Positions 32,082-41,541 are shown, counted from the stretch's first letter. The stretch is 64,000 bases of DNA from Maribacter aquimaris (GCF_014596745.1 NZ_JABTCF010000006.1:124001-188000), one strand, 5' to 3'. Numbers and translations: made by a program. Notes: generated from the letters alone by a model not told the origin.

Positions 32082-34457
32082 ATGGAGAAAGTCCGGTGTT
32101 ATCATTGTGGTGACGATTGTGGCAGAAACCCTATTGTTCACGATGGGAAGAATTTCTGTTGTAATGGCTGTAAGACCGTATACGAAATTTTCTCCTCCAA
32201 TGACCTGTCCTATTACTACGACCTACAATCCTCTGCCGGTTCCACACCTAACGTTGTCGAAAGTAAATACGACTTTTTAAATGATTCCAAAATCATCGAG
32301 AAACTCTTGGAATTCAATGACGAAAACCTACAAATCGTAAACCTATATATTCCACAAATACATTGTAGTTCCTGTATTTGGATTCTGGAAAACCTCAACA
32401 AATTAAATCCCGCGATCAGTAGTTCCCAAGTGGATTTCCCCAAAAAGACGGTACGTGTCATCTTCAACCCCGAAAATATGGGACTTAAAGACCTTGTCAT
32501 CTTACTGGCACGTATCGGATACGAACCCTATATCTCACTAGAGGATTTTGATAAGGGCAAGAAAAATATAGATCGGGGGATTATCTATAAATTGGGCGTG
32601 GCAGGTTTTGCATTCGGCAACGTAATGTTTCTTTCCTTTCCAGAATACTTTGAGGTCAATGAGTTCTGGCTAGACCAATACAAAGGGCTATTCCGATGGT
32701 TGATGTTCGCTTTTTCACTGCCTGTTGTTTTCTATGCCGGGCAGGATTATTTAATCTCGGCCTTTAAGGGCCTTCGTTCCAAAATACTGAACATCGATGT
32801 TCCTATTGCTCTGGGAATCCTGGTTTTATTCCTTCGGAGCACCGCAGAAATCATTTTTGATTGGGGAACTGGTTTCTTCGATAGCTTGACCGGACTCATA
32901 TTCTTTCTACTAATAGGGAAGTTTTTTCAACAAAAAACATATTCCTTTCTCTCTTTCGAGCGGGATTACAAATCTTATTTCCCCATCGCTGTCACCAAAA
33001 TATCAGAAGACCACAAAGAAGAGACCGTCCAGGTTTATGACATAAAGAAAGGCGATCGTCTCTTAATCCGGAATGAAGAACTGATTCCCGTTGATGGCAT
33101 ACTTATCAATGGTAGGGCCCAAATCGACTATAGCTTTGTCACGGGTGAGTCCGAACCGGTGTTCAAGGAATCGGGTGACAAAATCTACGCTGGGGGAAAA
33201 CAATTGGACGGCGCCATAGAGATGGATGTACTAAAGACCGTTTCCCAAAGTTATTTAACCCAATTATGGAGCAGCACGGTATTTAGCGAAAATAAAGAGA
33301 GTAAATTCCAAACCCTGACCGATAGTATTGGAAAGCGCTTTACCTGGGCTGTTTTGACCATTGCCTTTTTAACCACAGCATTTTGGCTCTATTACGATAG
33401 CAGCAAAGCCATGAATGTGTTTACGGCAGTACTTATCATTGCCTGCCCATGTGCCATTGCCTTGGCTGCGCCATTTACCTTGGGCAATATGCTTCGGATT
33501 TTTGGACGCAAGAAATTCTACTTGAAAAACACCCAGACCATAGAGCAATTGGCCCAAATAGATACGGCCATCTTTGACAAAACCGGAACCATTACCACCA
33601 CCATGAAAAGCAAGGCTACCTATGAGGGCATGGAGCTGACGTTGGAAGAAGAATCACTTTTAAAAAATACCCTAAGGGCCTCCAACCATCCATTGAGCAG
33701 AACCCTGTACGACATGTTGGCAGCCCACAATATCGTACCTCTTGACGACTACCAAGAACATCTGGGCAAAGGGATCGAAGGACAAAAAAATGAAAGTCAT
33801 ATCAAGGTGGGATCAGCGGATTTTGTCGGGAATACCACCGATTATGATTCCGAAACCACTTCGGTTCATATTAGCACCAACAATACATACAAAGGGCGTT
33901 TTGTATTCCACAATCACTACAGGGAAGGTGTTTCCGATGTTTTTAAGGCCATGCACCAGCATTTACATTTGGCCATTTTATCCGGGGACAACGAAGGGGA
34001 AAAATACCGGCTCGAAAAAATATTACCCCCGCTTACCCCCATGTATTTCAATCAAAAGCCCAAGGACAAGTTGAATTTCATAAAGACACTGCAAGAGCAA
34101 GGCAAAAAAGTAATGATGGTGGGTGACGGACTCAATGATGCCGGGGCGCTGGCCCAAAGTAATGTCGGTATTGCCATTTCAGAGAATGTCAATGTTTTTT
34201 CACCGGCATGTGATGGCATATTGGACGCATCAAAATTTGACCAATTGGACCAATATATCCTAGCGGCCAAGAAAGCAATGAAAATTATTAAGTTAAGTTT
34301 TCTATTATCACTTGTTTATAATGTTGTTGGTTTGTATTTTGCGGTAACCGGGCAATTAGAGCCCGTTATAGCAGCAATCCTAATGCCTTTAAGCTCTATA
34401 AGCGTGGTAGGTTTTACCACCTTGGCCACAAATGTTTTAGGAAAAAAAGTAAATTAA
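32082..34457 (+). CDS. ccoI: CcoI-type copper-exporting P-type ATPase
   Basis: A 791-residue P1B ATPase that supplies copper for cbb3 oxidase assembly. Order: a Cys-rich metal-binding segment (about 5-35, CYHCGDDCG and CCNGC), a heavy-metal domain with CSSC (about 93-96), and eight membrane helices including ACPCAIAL. The actuator loop has VTGESEPV, the phosphorylation site is DKTGTITT, and the hinge is GDGLNDAGAL. The Cys-Pro-Cys marks a Cu(I) transporter. First gene of the cco cluster, divergent from the FNR-like gene and preceded by an FNR-like box. The ccoS gene follows after 73 bases with its own promoter. Confidence 0.93.
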   Translation: MEKVRCYHCGDDCGRNPIVHDGKNFCCNGCKTVYEIFSSNDLSYYYDLQSSAGSTPNVVESKYDFLNDSKIIEKLLEFNDENLQIVNLYIPQIHCSSCIWILENLNKLNPAISSSQVDFPKKTVRVIFNPENMGLKDLVILLARIGYEPYISLEDFDKGKKNIDRGIIYKLGVAGFAFGNVMFLSFPEYFEVNEFWLDQYKGLFRWLMFAFSLPVVFYAGQDYLISAFKGLRSKILNIDVPIALGILVLFLRSTAEIIFDWGTGFFDSLTGLIFFLLIGKFFQQKTYSFLSFERDYKSYFPIAVTKISEDHKEETVQVYDIKKGDRLLIRNEELIPVDGILINGRAQIDYSFVTGESEPVFKESGDKIYAGGKQLDGAIEMDVLKTVSQSYLTQLWSSTVFSENKESKFQTLTDSIGKRFTWAVLTIAFLTTAFWLYYDSSKAMNVFTAVLIIACPCAIALAAPFTLGNMLRIFGRKKFYLKNTQTIEQLAQIDTAIFDKTGTITTTMKSKATYEGMELTLEEESLLKNTLRASNHPLSRTLYDMLAAHNIVPLDDYQEHLGKGIEGQKNESHIKVGSADFVGNTTDYDSETTSVHISTNNTYKGRFVFHNHYREGVSDVFKAMHQHLHLAILSGDNEGEKYRLEKILPPLTPMYFNQKPKDKLNFIKTLQEQGKKVMMVGDGLNDAGALAQSNVGIAISENVNVFSPACDGILDASKFDQLDQYILAAKKAMKIIKLSFLLSLVYNVVGLYFAVTGQLEPVIAAILMPLSSISVVGFTTLATNVLGKKVN

Positions 34458-34466
34458 TTTAAAAAC

Positions 34467-34480
34467 ATGACAAAAATCAT
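34467..34480. promoter_or_regulatory. FNR-like box upstream of ccoS
   Basis: ATGACAAAAATCAT, the same pattern as at 32016-32029. Its centre lies about 43 bases before the predicted start of transcription, the position used by FNR/CRP proteins to activate by contacting RNA polymerase. Confidence 0.65.
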
Positions 34481-34482
34481 AT

Positions 34483-34510
34483 TTTGCCTTGAGGCGAATA
34501 CATATGTTTG
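34483..34510 (+). promoter_or_regulatory. promoter of the ccoS-ccoNO-QPGH transcript
   Basis: TATGTTTG (34503-34510) is a -7 element, with TTTG at 34483-34486 as a -33 element. The 16-base spacing is shorter than usual, which suits an activator-dependent promoter. Confidence 0.5.
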
Positions 34511-34530
34511 AGTCGAATTTCAGGTAAGGT

Positions 34531-34746
34531 ATGAGTGTTATTTATGTGCTATTGACTATTAGCATCATTATTGCTATATTCTTTTTCACAGCTTTTATTA
34601 TTTCAGTGCGCAGTGGGCAGTACGATGATTCGTATACGCCATCTGTTCGCATGCTCTTTGATGACGAGTTAGTGAAAGACGACACCGCCTTAAAAAAAGA
34701 GGACAAGAATAAATCAAACCAACTAAATAAAAGTCAAAAATTGTAA
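34531..34746 (+). CDS. ccoS: cbb3 oxidase assembly protein CcoS
   Basis: A 71-residue protein with one N-terminal transmembrane helix (about 4-26) and the family motif RSGQYDDSYTPSVRMLFDDE, followed by a Lys-rich tail. CcoS is needed for insertion of heme b and copper into the catalytic subunit. It ends two bases before the ATG of the fused ccoNO gene, so translation is probably coupled. Confidence 0.92.
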   Translation: MSVIYVLLTISIIIAIFFFTAFIISVRSGQYDDSYTPSVRMLFDDELVKDDTALKKEDKNKSNQLNKSQKL

Positions 34747-34748
34747 TT

Positions 34749-36950
34749 ATGGAAGTACAACAATTCTATTACGATAACAAAATCGTAAAAAATTTCCTCT
34801 ATGCTACCATGTTCTGGGGAGTTGTGGGAATGTCGGTAGGCCTACTACTGGCCTTCATGTTTCTTTTCCCAAATGTAACCGATGGCATTGCATGGTTAAG
34901 CTTTGGTCGTTTAAGACCCTTGCATACCAACGCCGTGATTTTTGCCTTCGTGGGTAATGCTATTTTCGCAGGGGTATACTATTCCACACAGCGATTGTTG
35001 AAAGCACGTATGTACAGCGATTTCCTAAGTAAATTTAATTTTTGGGGATGGCAATTGATTATTGTCGCTGCCGCGATCTCACTTCCATTAGGGTATACTA
35101 CAACCAAGGAATATGCAGAATTGGAATGGCCGATTGACATCGCTATTGCAGTTGTTTGGGTTGCCTTTGGTGTAAACTTGATAGGGACCATGTTCAAAAG
35201 AAGACAACGTCACTTGTATGTTGCTATATGGTTTTACCTAGCCACATTCATAACGGTTGCCGTATTACACATTTTCAATAGTTTGGAATTACCTGTAAGC
35301 GCAATGAAAAGTTACTCCGTGTACGCTGGTGTTCAGGATGCCTTGGTACAATGGTGGTATGGTCACAATGCCGTTGCATTCTTTTTGACAACGCCTTTCT
35401 TGGGGCTTATGTACTATTTCGTACCTAAAGCCGCAAACAGACCTGTATATTCATATCGACTATCGATAGTGCATTTCTGGTCTTTGATCTTTATTTACAT
35501 TTGGGCAGGACCCCACCATTTGTTGTATTCCGCCTTACCTGATTGGGCACAAAATTTAGGGGTTGCCTTTTCTGTAATGTTGATCGCCCCATCTTGGGGA
35601 GGTATGATCAACGGATTGTTGACCTTACGTGGTGCTTGGGACAAGGTTCGGGTAGATCCTACCCTGAAATTCATGGTAGTGGCGATTACCGGTTATGGTA
35701 TGGCCACATTCGAAGGACCCATGCTTTCCCTCAAAAACGTAAACGCCATTGCCCACTTTAGTGATTGGATTATTGCCCACGTACACGTTGGAGCCTTGGC
35801 TTGGAACGGTTTCTTGACCTTTGGTATGATTTATTGGTTGGTACCCAGAATGTTCAAGACCAAATTATATTCCGTAGGCATGGCCAACTTCCATTTCTGG
35901 ATTGGCACCCTAGGGATCATCCTTTATACATTACCCATGTACGTTGCCGGGTTCACCCAAGCATTGATGTGGAAAGACTTCAATCCTGACGGAACATTGG
36001 CCTATGGGAACTTCTTGGAAACCGTACACGAAATCATGCCAATGTATTGGATGCGTGCCATTGGTGGTAGCCTTTACATCCTAGGTATGTTCACCTTGGT
36101 CTACAACATCATTGTGACCATTAGATCAGGTAATAAGGTTGAGGATGAATTGGCCGAGGCCCCAGCCCTGACCCGTGTATCGAGCAAAAGAACCGCTGGA
36201 GAGACATTACATACATGGTTGGAGCGCAAACCTGTTCAAATGACCGTCTGGGCCACCGTCGCCATCTTAATTGGCGGTATGATCGAGATAGTCCCTACCA
36301 TCATGGTAAAATCAAATATACCTACAATTAGCAGTGTTAAACCATACACTCCCCTAGAACTGGAAGGAAGGGATCTTTATATACGTGAAGGCTGTGTAAG
36401 CTGCCATTCCCAAATGGTGCGCCCTTTCAGAAGTGAAGTGGAAAGATATGGGGAATATGCCAAAGCTGGGGAATTTGTGTACGACCACCCATTCCTATGG
36501 GGTAGTAAACGAACCGGGCCGGATCTTTTAAGAATCGGCGGCAAGTATTCAGACAACTGGCATTTCAATCATATGTATGACCCCCAAAGTACTTCCTCAG
36601 GGTCAATTATGCCGGCCTACCGATGGTTGATTCGCAACAAACACGACCGTAGTAACATTCAAACCAAAATGGAGGCCATGGTTAGCCTAGGCGTTCCTTA
36701 CTCCGAAGAGGAAATTGCCAATGCTTACGAGTTAATGGACACCCAAGCGTCAAAAATCGAGAAAAACCTTTATGCAGATCCCGATTTTGTAAGTTCTTAT
36801 GAGGCCGACAAAAAATTTGCTGAAGAAAGCGGAGAGGAGTTCGTAGAAATGAAAGATCGCGAGATCGTTTCCTTAATAGCCTATTTACAGCGATTGGGAA
36901 CTGACATCAAGGTCAAGGAGACAGGCGAAGTTTTAACCCAAAACAAATAA
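34749..36950 (+). CDS. ccoN: fused cbb3 cytochrome oxidase subunits I and II (CcoN-CcoO)
   Basis: A 733-residue protein combining the catalytic and monoheme subunits of the high-affinity oxidase. The CcoN part (about 1-480) has twelve or more helices and the heme and CuB ligands in RPLHTNAVIF, WWYGHNAVAFF, GPHHLLYSALPDW and IIAHVHVGALAWNGF. After a linker comes the CcoO part (about 500-733), with its own anchor and one heme c site, GCVSCHSQMVRPF. Fusion of the two subunits is typical of Bacteroidota. It reduces oxygen at very low concentration while pumping protons. Confidence 0.96.
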   Translation: MEVQQFYYDNKIVKNFLYATMFWGVVGMSVGLLLAFMFLFPNVTDGIAWLSFGRLRPLHTNAVIFAFVGNAIFAGVYYSTQRLLKARMYSDFLSKFNFWGWQLIIVAAAISLPLGYTTTKEYAELEWPIDIAIAVVWVAFGVNLIGTMFKRRQRHLYVAIWFYLATFITVAVLHIFNSLELPVSAMKSYSVYAGVQDALVQWWYGHNAVAFFLTTPFLGLMYYFVPKAANRPVYSYRLSIVHFWSLIFIYIWAGPHHLLYSALPDWAQNLGVAFSVMLIAPSWGGMINGLLTLRGAWDKVRVDPTLKFMVVAITGYGMATFEGPMLSLKNVNAIAHFSDWIIAHVHVGALAWNGFLTFGMIYWLVPRMFKTKLYSVGMANFHFWIGTLGIILYTLPMYVAGFTQALMWKDFNPDGTLAYGNFLETVHEIMPMYWMRAIGGSLYILGMFTLVYNIIVTIRSGNKVEDELAEAPALTRVSSKRTAGETLHTWLERKPVQMTVWATVAILIGGMIEIVPTIMVKSNIPTISSVKPYTPLELEGRDLYIREGCVSCHSQMVRPFRSEVERYGEYAKAGEFVYDHPFLWGSKRTGPDLLRIGGKYSDNWHFNHMYDPQSTSSGSIMPAYRWLIRNKHDRSNIQTKMEAMVSLGVPYSEEEIANAYELMDTQASKIEKNLYADPDFVSSYEADKKFAEESGEEFVEMKDREIVSLIAYLQRLGTDIKVKETGEVLTQNK

Positions 36951-36954
36951 AGTC

Positions 36955-37152
36955 ATGCTGAAATTCATTAAAGGACACATGGAAAGTATAGATGGCGTAG
37001 CCACCTACCCCATGATATCATTATGTATATTCTTCCTCTTTTTTGCCATCCTTTTTTTGTGGGTATTCACCGCACGAAAGGCATACATCAAGGAGGTAAG
37101 CGAACTCCCTTTAGAAGATGATAACAACCAAAATAACCAACTAGAATTATGA
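36955..37152 (+). CDS. ccoQ: CcoQ-like small subunit
   Basis: A 65-residue single-span protein (hydrophobic about 18-42) with a short acidic and Asn-rich tail. Position between the CcoNO and CcoP genes and its size match CcoQ, which stabilises the oxidase. Sequence conservation in this family is low, so the name rests mainly on context. Its stop overlaps the ccoP start by four bases (ATGA). Confidence 0.75.
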   Translation: MLKFIKGHMESIDGVATYPMISLCIFFLFFAILFLWVFTARKAYIKEVSELPLEDDNNQNNQLEL

Positions 37153-38087
37153 AAAATATGTCACCTTGGTGGATTAGAATCCCCGTAACCTTCTTCATCA
37201 TTTTCGGATTGATGGAGTACTTTATAGACGCTGGCGATAAATTGGCCATCATAGAATACCCCATTACACAATTCTTTATGTTGATGGTGTTATTGATTCT
37301 GATTGCCATTGAGTTGATTTTAAAGTCGATTGAGAATGTGATGTTCCAAACGCTTAACGAAGAGGCCAAAGAACGCTACTTATCGGCAAAATCAAAACAA
37401 TGGGAATGGCCTTGGGCCAAAAAGGTATGGGCCAAGTTAACAGCTAACAAACCTATTGCAGAAGAAGGTGAGATCATTCTAGACCACAATTATGATGGTA
37501 TCAAGGAGCTTGATAATGAATTACCACCTTGGTGGGTATATATGTTCTATGCGACCATAGTCTTTGCCGTGGTCTATTTGATCCGTTTTGAAGTTTATGG
37601 GGATTATGACCAAGAACTTGAATACCAACAGGAAGTTGCAGCTGCCAACTTGGCGATAGAGGAATACAAAAAAACAGCCAAAGACCTAGTCGATGCCAAT
37701 TCAGTGGAATTATTGACCGATGCATCGGATCTAAATGCTGGTAAAGCAATTTTTGAAACCACATGTGTAGCCTGTCATATGGCCGATGGTGGCGGTGGAA
37801 TTGGACCCAACCTAACCGATGACCACTGGATTCTAGGTGGTGGAATAAGTAACGTCTTCAACACCATTTCAGAAGGTGGTCGTGATGGCAAAGGTATGGT
37901 TGCCTGGAAATCGAACTTCAAACCTGCTGAAATTGCCCAAATAGCCAGTTATGTACTGAGTCTTCAGGGTACGACACCCGCAAATCCAAAAGCTCCGGAA
38001 GGTGATATTTGGGTAGATGAGAATGCCCCCGCAAAGGAACAAACACCAGAACAAGCGACCGATTCAATTACAGTGGCCGTTAATTAA
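37149..38087 (+). CDS. ccoP: cbb3 oxidase subunit III, monoheme form
   Basis: A 312-residue protein with helices near 8-25, 35-60 and 125-145, followed by a periplasmic cytochrome c domain. Only one heme c site is present: CVACHMADG near residue 207, with the axial Met expected in GMVAWKSNF. The usual proteobacterial CcoP has two CxxCH motifs, so this is a monoheme version with a longer membrane part. It delivers electrons to CcoO. Co-translated with the ccoQ gene. Confidence 0.92.
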   Translation: MKNMSPWWIRIPVTFFIIFGLMEYFIDAGDKLAIIEYPITQFFMLMVLLILIAIELILKSIENVMFQTLNEEAKERYLSAKSKQWEWPWAKKVWAKLTANKPIAEEGEIILDHNYDGIKELDNELPPWWVYMFYATIVFAVVYLIRFEVYGDYDQELEYQQEVAAANLAIEEYKKTAKDLVDANSVELLTDASDLNAGKAIFETTCVACHMADGGGGIGPNLTDDHWILGGGISNVFNTISEGGRDGKGMVAWKSNFKPAEIAQIASYVLSLQGTTPANPKAPEGDIWVDENAPAKEQTPEQATDSITVAVN

Positions 38088-38118
38088 TGAATTTCATTCC
38101 ATTTAAAAGGAATAAATA

Positions 38119-39540
38119 ATGGCAAATCAAGAAAAGGATAATTTCAGGGATTCCATAGGCACCATAAGGGAAGATGGTAAACGCGCTTGGGTCTTCCCCA
38201 AGAAACCCAGTGGAAGGTTTTATAAATACAGGAAGTTGGTCAGTTACTTTTTATTGGCATTCCTGATTTTATCACCTTTTATCAAAGTAAATGGGAACCA
38301 ATTTTTAATGTTCAACGTATTGGAACGTCGTTTCAATATTTTTGGATTCCCTTTCTGGCCGCAGGATTTTCATCTTTTCGTGATTTCAATGATCATAGGC
38401 GTTATTTTCATCGCCCTTTTTACCGTCGCCTTTGGTCGTATCTTCTGCGGATGGATCTGCCCACAAACCATTTTCATGGAAATGGTTTTCCGTCGAATCG
38501 AATTTTGGATCGATGGGGATCGTCCCGCACAAATGCGTTTGGACCGACAACCTTGGAACAGCGAAAAAATAAGGAAGAGGGTCACCAAATGGATCATCTT
38601 CTTTCTGATATCCTTTATCATAGCCAATGTCTTTCTAGCCTACTTGATCGGCAGTGACAAACTGATACAATATGTATTCGAGGGACCCATGTCACATGTG
38701 AGTACCTTGGTAGCCTTATTGATATTCACAGCGGTATTCTACTTCATATTTGCATGGTTTAGAGAGCAAGTATGTATTATCGCTTGCCCTTATGGTCGAA
38801 TGCAAGGAGTATTACTCGATAATAAATCGATCATTGTCGCTTATGACCACAAACGGGGTGAAGGTGAAAATGGAAGAAAGACATTCCGGAAAAATGAAGA
38901 CCGTGAAGCGCTTGGCCACGGGGATTGTATTGACTGTAAACAATGTGTCCATGTATGCCCAACCAACATCGATATTCGAAACGGGACCCAATTGGAATGC
39001 ATTAACTGTACTGCCTGTATTGACGAGTGCGACACGGTAATGGAGAAAATAAACCTCCCTAAAGGCCTGATCCGATATACCAGTGAAGACGAGATTACCA
39101 AAAAGGAAAAATTCAAGTTTACACCAAGGCTTAAAGGTTATACCGCTGTTTTGGTCATATTGACCGGGGTGTTGATCGGTATGCTTTTCTTGCGTAATGA
39201 TTTGGAAGCAAACATATTGCGACTTCCCGGACAACTATACGAACACAAAGAGGGCAATATTATCAGTAATGTCTTTACCTATAAATTGATCAATAAGACA
39301 ACCAAGGATATTCCTGATGTAAGTTTTAAACTCATGTCCCACAAGGGTACCATAAAATTAGTGACCTATGATAACTTTGTTGTACCCGCCCAGGATTTGG
39401 CGGAAGGCACCCTATTTATCGAAATAAACAATTCGGCACTGAATGGCGATAAGGATAAGCTGAAAATCGGAGTATATAGTGGGGACGAACTAATCGAAAC
39501 CACCACAGCGCGATTCTTGGCACCAAGGAGTTATAATTAA
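38119..39540 (+). CDS. ccoG: cbb3 oxidase accessory protein CcoG
   Basis: A 473-residue membrane iron-sulfur protein. Helices lie near 38-55, 75-100, 155-180, 200-220 and 335-355. Conserved motifs are GRIFCGWICPQTIFMEMVFR (about 107) and two 4Fe-4S clusters in DCIDCKQCVHVCP and CINCTACIDECD (about 275-310). A C-terminal immunoglobulin-like periplasmic domain follows. CcoG (RdxA/FixG) reduces Cu(II) for assembly of the oxidase copper site. 32 bases separate it from ccoP, same transcript. Confidence 0.94.
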   Translation: MANQEKDNFRDSIGTIREDGKRAWVFPKKPSGRFYKYRKLVSYFLLAFLILSPFIKVNGNQFLMFNVLERRFNIFGFPFWPQDFHLFVISMIIGVIFIALFTVAFGRIFCGWICPQTIFMEMVFRRIEFWIDGDRPAQMRLDRQPWNSEKIRKRVTKWIIFFLISFIIANVFLAYLIGSDKLIQYVFEGPMSHVSTLVALLIFTAVFYFIFAWFREQVCIIACPYGRMQGVLLDNKSIIVAYDHKRGEGENGRKTFRKNEDREALGHGDCIDCKQCVHVCPTNIDIRNGTQLECINCTACIDECDTVMEKINLPKGLIRYTSEDEITKKEKFKFTPRLKGYTAVLVILTGVLIGMLFLRNDLEANILRLPGQLYEHKEGNIISNVFTYKLINKTTKDIPDVSFKLMSHKGTIKLVTYDNFVVPAQDLAEGTLFIEINNSALNGDKDKLKIGVYSGDELIETTTARFLAPRSYN

Positions 39541-39569
39541 ACCATGCATAAAGCAATAAAAAGAGTCAT

Positions 39570-40016
39570 ATGAAAATTAATTGGGGAACAGGAATTGTAC
39601 TGGCATTCATTGGCTTTATAAGCTTTATACTATTTTTTGTCGTTCGAATGAATATGGATGACCATGCGAATCACGATTTGGTCACTGAAGAGTATTACAA
39701 GGCGGAATTGGGGTTTCAAAAAGAGATTGATGCCGAGACCAATGCCAATAATCTGTCTTCAAAACTTATATTACATAAAACCCCTGAAGGATTGCTCGTT
39801 CAATTTCCTGAAGAAATAGAACCTGAGAAAATTAAAGGCACAGTGTCCCTATACAGACCGTCCAATAAACACTTGGATTTTGACTTACCCATAAGTTTAT
39901 CCAATACACATTTGCTCATACCTGACAAACGTTTGTTGGATGGTCGCTGGGACATTAAAATTTCATGGGAATACCATGACCTTCCCTATTTATTTAAAAA
40001 GAGCATCACCTATTAA
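39570..40016 (+). CDS. ccoH: FixH/CcoH-family assembly protein
   Basis: A 148-residue protein with one N-terminal helix (about 8-28, GIVLAFIGFISFILFFVVR) and a periplasmic beta domain. The motif DHDLVTEEYYKAEL-like segment (about 36-52, DLVTEEYYKAELGFQKEI) is the family signature. CcoH associates with the oxidase during assembly. It follows ccoG by 29 bases and ends two bases before the SafE-like gene. Confidence 0.88.
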   Translation: MKINWGTGIVLAFIGFISFILFFVVRMNMDDHANHDLVTEEYYKAELGFQKEIDAETNANNLSSKLILHKTPEGLLVQFPEEIEPEKIKGTVSLYRPSNKHLDFDLPISLSNTHLLIPDKRLLDGRWDIKISWEYHDLPYLFKKSITY

Positions 40017-40018
40017 TC

Positions 40019-40723
40019 ATGTTACTATCCGCATTGGCATTGGGTCTTATGGGCAGTCTTCACTGCGTAGGTATGTGCGGCCCGATTGCATTTATGCTTC
40101 CTGTCGATCGCAACAATGGTTTCAAGAAAGTGTTACAGATTGCATTGTACCATGCAGGCCGCCTTTTGGCCTATGGTTTGATTGGATTGGTCTTTGGCCT
40201 TTTAGGCAAGGGGCTTTATGTTTTTGGCATGCAACAAAAACTATCGATCATCATTGGTGTCATTATGATAATTGCCGTTCTTATCCCCTACAAAACCTTT
40301 GCGAAGTACAACCTTTCGAAGCCCTTATTCAGGGTTATATCAAGAATAAAGAGCCGACTGGGACAAGAATTGAAGAAAAAATCGCCGGACACATTTTTGA
40401 CCATTGGCTTTTTAAATGGCTTTTTACCATGTGGTTTGGTTTACATGGCTCTTTTCGGGGCTATAGCCATGGGTAGCGCTATTGAAGGCAGCCTTTACAT
40501 GATCTTATTCGGACTGGGCACCGTACCCCTAATGACCACAGCGATTTATATGAGTGGTTTTTTACAAAGTTCGGTCAAAAGAAAAATACGACAACTGATT
40601 CCCGTTTTCGTGGTGGTCATTGGCGTCCTCTTTATTTTACGTGGAATGGGTCTTGGCATCCCCTACATTTCACCCAAACCAATAGGCGAAATAGGTACAA
40701 GCCCCATGGAATGCCACCCATAA
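40019..40723 (+). CDS. SafE/UreH-like membrane protein of the cco cluster
   Basis: A 234-residue protein with six membrane helices. The N-terminal GSLHCVGMCGPIAFMLP (about 12-28) and the second-half GFLNGFLPCGLVYMAL repeat the DsbD-like pattern of the sulfite exporter TauE/SafE-type and UreH-like family. In Bacteroidota this gene regularly closes the cco operon. A role in moving copper or reducing equivalents for oxidase assembly is plausible from the paired Cys, but not shown. A terminator follows at 40749-40770. Confidence 0.85.
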   Translation: MLLSALALGLMGSLHCVGMCGPIAFMLPVDRNNGFKKVLQIALYHAGRLLAYGLIGLVFGLLGKGLYVFGMQQKLSIIIGVIMIIAVLIPYKTFAKYNLSKPLFRVISRIKSRLGQELKKKSPDTFLTIGFLNGFLPCGLVYMALFGAIAMGSAIEGSLYMILFGLGTVPLMTTAIYMSGFLQSSVKRKIRQLIPVFVVVIGVLFILRGMGLGIPYISPKPIGEIGTSPMECHP

Positions 40724-40748
40724 AAGGTTCCTTTCCAATTTCCTTCAT

Positions 40749-40770
40749 AAGGTTTACCAAACTTTTTTTT
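40749..40770 (+). terminator. intrinsic terminator of the cco operon
   Basis: AAGGTTT (40749-40755) pairs with AAACTTT (40759-40765) with one G-T pair and a three-base loop. A T-run continues to 40770. Confidence 0.6.
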
Positions 40771-40910
40771 ATTTCCAGGAACACCCTCCTGAACCCCATT
40801 GGTCCGAACACTTTTAAACGAATCCGACGTTACGCTTAGCACTGGCATACACCATTTATGAAGAATAAAATCCAAAAATTATTCTACTTGCGGATTTTTT
40901 TATACATTTG

Positions 40911-40937
40911 TTAACCATTTGGTTAAACCATTTAGTT
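40911..40937. promoter_or_regulatory. tandem TetR-type operator overlapping the start of the exporter operon
   Basis: TTAACCATTTGGTTAA (40911-40926) is palindromic with six-base arms. It is followed directly by AACCATTTAGTT (40926-40937), a weaker copy sharing the AACCATTT core. A -7 element TACATTTG lies at 40903-40910. The repressor would cover the transcription start, so self-repression is likely. Confidence 0.65.
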
Positions 40938-40938
40938 A

Positions 40939-41541
40939 ATGAAAGATTCCAATACAGAGCAATCTATTTTAAATGCCGCCATAACCATTTTCGAAAAGAA
41001 GGGTATGGCTGGGGCACGCATGCAAGAAATTGCCGATGAGGCAAAGATCAACAAGGCCATGCTACATTATTATTTCAGAAATAAGCAACAATTGTTCGAG
41101 GCTGTCCTGATGTCGGCCTTTCAAAAACTGGCTCCTCAGATGAACATCATTTTCGCCTTGGAAATAGACCTCTATGAAAAAATAAGAAGGTTTACATCAA
41201 GCTATATCGATTTTATATTGGAGAATCCGTATTTACCGTCTTTTATAATTCACGAACTCAACCACAACCCTGATTTTGTAAAAAAAATAATGTCACACCC
41301 CAACAAACCCGATCCAAAACCTCTCCTACGGCAATTTGAAGCGGAAATTGCAGCAGGCAAAATAGAAAGAAAATCCCCTAAACAATACGTCTTGAATTTG
41401 TTCTCGCTCACCATCTTCCCTTTCGTAGGGGAAACACTGCTTAAATTGGTATTGGATATTCCAGATGCAGAATATAAAAAGTTACTTCAGGAACGTAAAA
41501 CGTTGATTGCCGAACAATTCATAAATAGTATAAGCGTATAA
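40939..41541 (+). CDS. TetR/AcrR-family repressor of the exporter operon
   Basis: A 200-residue regulator. The N-terminal helix-turn-helix (about 8-55) includes MQEIADEAKINKAMLHYYF, the recognition helix region. The C-terminal helical domain (about 70-195) would bind the inducer. Gene order (TetR, TolC, HlyD, two ATPases, two permeases) parallels the E. coli cecR-ybhGFSR cluster. The palindromes immediately before its start codon indicate autoregulation and control of the downstream exporter. Confidence 0.9.
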   Translation: MKDSNTEQSILNAAITIFEKKGMAGARMQEIADEAKINKAMLHYYFRNKQQLFEAVLMSAFQKLAPQMNIIFALEIDLYEKIRRFTSSYIDFILENPYLPSFIIHELNHNPDFVKKIMSHPNKPDPKPLLRQFEAEIAAGKIERKSPKQYVLNLFSLTIFPFVGETLLKLVLDIPDAEYKKLLQERKTLIAEQFINSISV

